From the NCBI GenBank assembly GCA_022539475.1, contig VCMS01000342.1:106802-154903 (forward strand): 48,102 bases of DNA, given 5' to 3'. Positions within the stretch are counted from its first letter, which is position 1; every line of letters starts with the position of its first letter. The notes under the pieces are model-generated. The model ran no database searches, had not been told where the DNA came from, and saw only the letters and a program-made list of their open reading frames with translations. The DNA comes from Gracilaria domingensis. Its lineage: Eukaryota; Rhodophyta; Florideophyceae; Gracilariales; Gracilariaceae. A program made the position numbers and the translations under genes. Shown here piece after piece: positions 43,840-48,102 of the stretch.

Positions 43840-44091
43840 GAAATGAACCATTGTTCGCGTACTTACAGTCGTCGCTTTGGGTTACCGGGTTCCCGTTTTC
43901 ACCCTTCAACTCGTTCTATATCTTGAAGAAATAGAAGAAATTGAAGGTGATTAGCTTATTTCCTGCCGTTTACATGTCGCAGAGCGCGAAGAAACGCGGT
44001 GAGGATTGGTTAGTTTAGAGCAAAGATACGTGGAAGGATATGGAAGAACGTACGAATAGACTGCACGGAATACATCCGTGAGATACGGATG

Positions 44092-44173
44092 ACTCCGTCC
44101 TACTTTTTTCCGCCCTCTACTTTAAGGAGCCTCCATAAAGTAGAGGGAGGAAAAAAGAAGGACGGAGCGGAGT
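44092..44173. repeat. Hairpin 5, about 32-base arms
   Basis: The arms pair at about 30 of 32 positions around an 11-base loop: CCCTCTACTTTA (44113-44124) with TAAAGTAGAGGG (44136-44147), and CTCCGTCCT with AGGACGGAG outside. A smaller CATCCGT/ACGGATG hairpin lies directly upstream at about 44073-44091. Confidence 0.9.
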
Positions 44174-44440
44174 ATAACGCGAGGATGTGGATGGCACGGA
44201 TCACGACGGTAACGGAAGGTCGGACATCGGAGGCGCGGCGGCGGCGGCGGAGGGAAGAGATTTATTTTTCTGTGCGAGATTGGACAGGTGTACAGCGTAC
44301 AACGTTGCGAAACCACAGGTTTATAACCAGTGGTAGATAATACGAGAAGTACACCCTTCTGTTGAGGTCGACGTGTACCTACGTTCCTTTTTGAACGAAA
44401 GCACGTGATTTAAACTCAAAATATATTCTCCGTTCTCAGC

Positions 44441-47227
44441 ATGACGTCGATCTTGACTGTCGCTCGACCTCCTTCTCCCTTCGGACGACCTTCCCTTGCA
44501 GTCTTTGTCGTCGTTTCTCGTTCATTTCTTCTTCCCATGGTCTACTACTGTACACATAAGAAGCGTGGGTGCCCCTTTGTTACTGGCCGAGGAGTCTCAT
44601 CTCTTCAACAGCATGTCAACCATTGCCCATTTCGTCTTAAAGCAGCGCTGGAAGACGACAATAGGCGGCCCATTCGGAGAAGCAAGCGTCTCAAGCTTTC
44701 CGCGCCCGCGGCTGCATCTTCCGAAACGGTCACTGCCTCTTGTCGCCTTCCCGAGCCTCCGGTGTCCGAGGAAATCGTTGACCCCACTCCGTGCGCCACT
44801 CCTATTCCGGACACTTCGCATTGTGTCTCTCCTTCCCCGGGTCCCGCGTCATTAGAGCGAGAACACGGAACCAGTTCCCGCCCAGTGCCTTCTGAGGAGG
44901 CCCTCGGTGATTTGCATGTGGATTATCTATCGGTTTGTCTGGCTTCAGTAGCTTCCAACCTTGGTCATCATGAGGCAGACGAGCTAATTGGGCTACTTCG
45001 GGACCCGCGATTCTCGCAGAAGCGATTCAAAGAGACCATAACAAGTTCCAAGCGCTGTACAGAACTGAAGAACTCCATTTTCGAACGATACGCCTCAAAG
45101 GACGGTTTCAATCGAAGAACTGTCTCGCCAGAAGGATGTAAGTTCAGCGCCACCCTCTACACGAGAGACCCCGTTCAGACACTTTTGAAACAGCTCCAGT
45201 TGGCTAACAACGAAAACACATTCTTCCACCCTATACCTCAGACCCACTCCACGAAAATATCTCACCCCATGTCCGGCTCTCTCGCAAGAGACGCCACCTC
45301 AAAACTTAAGGAAATGGTCATGGGCTCTTTGGATAGTAGAAAAGTGTGGTACTCCCAAGAAATAAGTTACAGTGAATCTTTCGTAGGTCTTCTGCAGGTA
45401 TACACCAATAAGTCTTCAACAACTCTAAAGCAAACATCGGTGACCGTCTATCCTCTTCACCTCATATTTCTCAACTTCTCCTATGAGGTACGTCGTAAGT
45501 GCATCCGTGATGACCTCACAGTAGCGGCATACTTCCCTACCACACTGATCGAGATTTCCGCATCTGAAGCAGACGCAATGCCATTCGTTTCTAGCAAGTC
45601 TCTACGCGAGTCCAGGATGCAAATCCTTCAAAAATCTCTTCGTTAAGTCCTGGAGCCCATTCTAAATCTCACGCAGAAAGGTTTTCAATTCATCAGCGAA
45701 GACAAACTAAGTCGAGTGTGCCATCCTCTGCTTGCAAGTTATTGTGCGGATATTACTGAGGCTAAGGACATTCTGTCCATTCTTCATGGGACCAAAACGG
45801 AAAGCCCGTGTCATAGATGCAAAGCCCCTCGCTCATCTTTATGCAGTCCTATTCCCACCTCATTCAACGGACGTTCTCAAAAGCACACGAAAAGCATCCG
45901 AAAGACATACACAGCTATCTTGCAACATGCACAAAAAGACGAGGCGGAAAGACGTCCACGTCGTGCGAGGGAGAGGAGATCTCAAGCGGATACTCGGATG
46001 CGTTCAAATTCCATATCTCTCATTCCTTCGTTCCTCGAAACTTCCGTAAGCCTTGGAATGATCCCGGGATTGTCTCCATACAGTATGTTCTCATTCGAAC
46101 CATTACACAACTTGCATCTCGGCATCTCGAAGCTGATAAAAATGACCACAATCGAGAGACTGCAGTCAGACACCCTGTGCATCGCAATTGGAACATCTGC
46201 ATCGCGTTCATTCCGAACGATACGTACCCAACTTCTCAATCATTCAAACGCAATTCTAGCTGCCATAGAACGCGATTCTCCTGCCAAAGGTTTACATCTC
46301 GATTTCTCTACGCAGGAGAAAAGCAAATCTTTGAATGGTATCTTCACGAAAGACGGTCTCCGTGGAATGCTGGAGGCCAAAAACTACGAAGCTCTTGAAA
46401 TGGTCTTCCCCTTCATAGGAGCATTCTTTGACAAATGCTGTAGAGCACAGGACGTTGCCCCAATCACCACCATTTTTTCTCAGTACCCGGACTTGCTTTC
46501 GACTTTATTCAGATACAGTCGTGACCCGTATTGGACTGAAAGCTCTCTCCTGTGTCTTAGTTCGGAGATTGAAGCCTTCAAGCGTTCCGCAACAAAGACT
46601 CTGGCGGATTTTCATCCCTCCAGACTGGGAACTCTGAAGTTTCATCTTCTCGATCATCTCGTGGACAATATTCGCCGTCTGGGAAGTATCAAGTACTACG
46701 ACGCAGGCATATACGAACATGCACACCTGCTATTTAAGAGACAGTACAAAAAGACGTCCAGAAGAACAGCAACGGCTGTAGAGAAAACTATTCGCTCCAT
46801 TGAGCACGGACATGTTAGAAAGCAATGGAATCGCAATACTCCTTACCAGCGTAATCCAGGTTTACCAGGAACTTCCACACAGCTTCCTCGGTTTGCAATG
46901 AGAGGGCGTTCTTTCACTTTACGAGCTCTTCAACATTGTGTTTCAAGTATGTCCAGTTCAAAAACATGGACTGCTGTTAGAGAGATGTTCTCAAGTACGG
47001 ACACAAGGTCGATTCTTGACCAAATTGGTGAACAGGCCCTTCCTCCTTTCCTCAGTCTCGTGAAAGAAACACTGGATGAGCACTCAATTACATACTTGAT
47101 ATATGTGCACGGCGTGTGCAGCGAAATCACTGCCGGAAGTGTTGAGAGGAGTGTTTTGGGAGGTCTCCGGAGGGTGCCAGAATGTGGTCAGAACGTGCCC
47201 GTGGGCGGGGGGGTCCGGTCGTGTTAG
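44441..47227 (+). pseudogene. Plavaka/CACTA-like (Tnp2-type) transposase, one premature stop
   Basis: One frame of about 930 codons from ATG 44441, interrupted only by TAA 45644-45646. Residues about 34-61 form a C2HC-type finger (CTHKKRGCPF ... HVNHC). A Pro/Ser-rich linker follows. The catalytic region resembles Plavaka/Tnp2 proteins: YPLHLIFLNFSYEVRRK (compare the IGNIPKDIRRK pattern), AYFPTTLIEIS, then after the stop VCHPLLASYCADITEA, the zinc-binding CHRCKAP and FSFEPLHNLHLGISKLI. The C-terminal helical domain includes TLKFHLLDHLVDNIRRLGS and YDAGIYEHAHLLFKRQYKKT. The final ~33 codons are translated from the foldback repeat that starts at 47129, so the natural end is lost or replaced. 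The family call is from pattern memory and not search-verified. Confidence 0.7.
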
Positions 47228-47560
47228 GGTAGGTACCCTAACACGACCGGAGCCCCCCGCCCGCGGGCATAAAATCGCACATTTTTGCAAAAATCGCCCA
47301 AAACGTGCCCGCGGGCGGGGGGATCCGGTCGTGTTAGGGTAGGTACCCTAACAGGACCGGAACCTCCCGCCCGCGGGCATAAAATCGCACATTTTTCAAA
47401 AACTCGCCCAAAACGTGCCCCCGGGGGGGGGGGGGGTCCGGTCGTGTTAGGGTACCTACCCTAACACGACCGACCCCCCCCCCGCCCACGGGCACGTTCT
47501 GGCCACATTCTGGCACCGTCCGGAGACCTCCCAAAACACTCCTCCCAGCACTGCCGGCAC
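47129..47560. repeat. Foldback with three nested telomere-like palindromes
   Basis: Left arm 47129-47214 and right arm 47473-47560 are long inverted copies (GGAGTGTTTTGGGAGGTCTC, GTGCCAGAATGTGG, AACGTGCCCG). Between them are palindromes at 47215-47250, 47325-47360 and 47438-47472, each with the 17-base arm CCGGTCGTGTTAGGGTA. The first two carry GG at the centre and repeat with a 110-bp period; the third carries CC and is inverted. Confidence 0.85.
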
Positions 47561-48060
47561 CCACCGCGTCACCTCAGTGCACCATCCCGTCTTCTCCATC
47601 TCTCAAACGCTCCTAATTCCCACGCGCACCACACCTACCCCCTAGTAAAGATTAATTTACTGAAAGTTACAAGTTGTTTCATATTTTACCACTAGACTAC
47701 GAAAGATCGATGGCGCTCTTAAGGATTGCTGCGCCAGGGGCGGCCGCCGGGCCATCGGCGTTGCATCTAGTATATCAGCCCCGTCGTGGAACACGGCGCA
47801 GACGTCAGAGAGTCCCCCACATCATTAACACTCGACACCATCCTCTTCTCTAGAGTAGGTGTGGTGCGCGTGAAATTAGGGAGTGTCTGGAGGGTGGAGA
47901 AGACGGGATGGTGCACTGAGGTGACGCAGTTGTTTGTTACAGGAAGTGCGGGGAGGGGTGTCCCTTGGGAGGTCTCCGGAAGGCGCCAGAATGTGGCCAG
48001 AACGTGCCCGCGGCGGGCGGGGGGTCGGTCGTGTTAGGTAGGTACCCTAAAGACACGGAT
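47437..48060. repeat. Larger inverted repeat around a 206-bp spacer
   Basis: 47437-47645 reappears inverted at about 47852-48060. The reverse complement of 47560-47645 contains GGTGTGGTGCGCGTG and GGAGAAGACGGGATGGTGCA, as does 47857-47925. The spacer 47646-47851 has no gene. A fourth telomere-like palindrome, degraded, lies near 48027-48055, so the array continues to the window end. Confidence 0.75.
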
Positions 48061-48102
48061 CTCTGCCGCCCCGCGGCACGTTTTGGGCAATGTTTTGAAA
48101 AA

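Noticed and set aside
44441..44855. Separate gene in the overlapping +2 frame at 44496
   Set aside because: It lies inside the transposase N-terminus, has no domain and shows Pro/Arg shadow composition.
47221..47245. Chromosome end or interstitial telomere array
   Set aside because: Only single TTAGGG/CCCTAA words occur inside palindromes; there is no tandem run of telomere repeats.
47215..47472. CRISPR-like array (110-bp spaced palindromic repeats)
   Set aside because: Spacers are not unique, as the whole 110-bp unit is repeated; the copy number is three and the context is eukaryotic.

Overview
The window is eukaryotic nuclear DNA dominated by decayed transposable elements. Host-type coding capacity is confined to the left end and is itself broken. 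The organism cannot be named from the sequence. A plant-type WD40 gene, chromodomain Ty3/gypsy elements, a PIF/Harbinger, a MULE and a Plavaka/CACTA-like transposase, compact ORFs with no obvious introns and mid-range GC would suit an alga (red algae come to mind) or another intron-poor protist. That is inference only.

Layout: 0-3.6 kb holds a degraded minus-strand gene resembling the plant DHU1-type WD40 family, perhaps with a coiled-coil tail. 3.7-5.0 kb is a PIF/Harbinger transposase with one nonsense codon. 6.1-16.0 kb is a complete LTR element (element 1) with two ~510-bp LTRs, a broken gag and protease, and an intact 1066-codon RT-RNaseH-integrase-chromodomain ORF. 16.7-20.3 kb is a MULE transposase remnant. 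21.0-23.0 kb is a short-LTR gypsy deletion derivative whose right LTR carries a 415-bp MITE with a 4-bp target duplication. 24.8-31.5 kb is a second gypsy element (element 2) riddled with stops. 32.6-42.7 kb is a third gypsy element (element 3): gag-pol on the minus strand and, beyond its 3' end, a roughly 900-codon unknown ORF on the plus strand. 43.2-44.2 kb is a cluster of long-armed hairpins around a small basic ORF. 44.4-47.1 kb is a Plavaka/CACTA-like transposase with one stop. 47.1-48.1 kb is a complex inverted-repeat array.

Four themes stand out. (1) Elements 1 and 3 are each saturated with their own short hyphenated palindrome, ACCA-N2-TGGT in element 1 and CCC-N2..5-GGG in element 3. 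In a homologous 3' noncoding block the two motifs occupy the same position. This resembles the family-specific target motifs that accumulate in plant VANDAL elements, but no factor is identified here. (2) Element 3 has an apparent antisense accessory gene that shares the motif signature. (3) Coding regions decay mainly by nonsense substitutions in preserved frames (about 33 in-frame stops against about 11 frameshifts). Where the original residue can be judged it is usually Trp, Gln or Arg, consistent with C-to-T/G-to-A mutation. (4) The right 5 kb is dense in unrelated hairpins and foldbacks.
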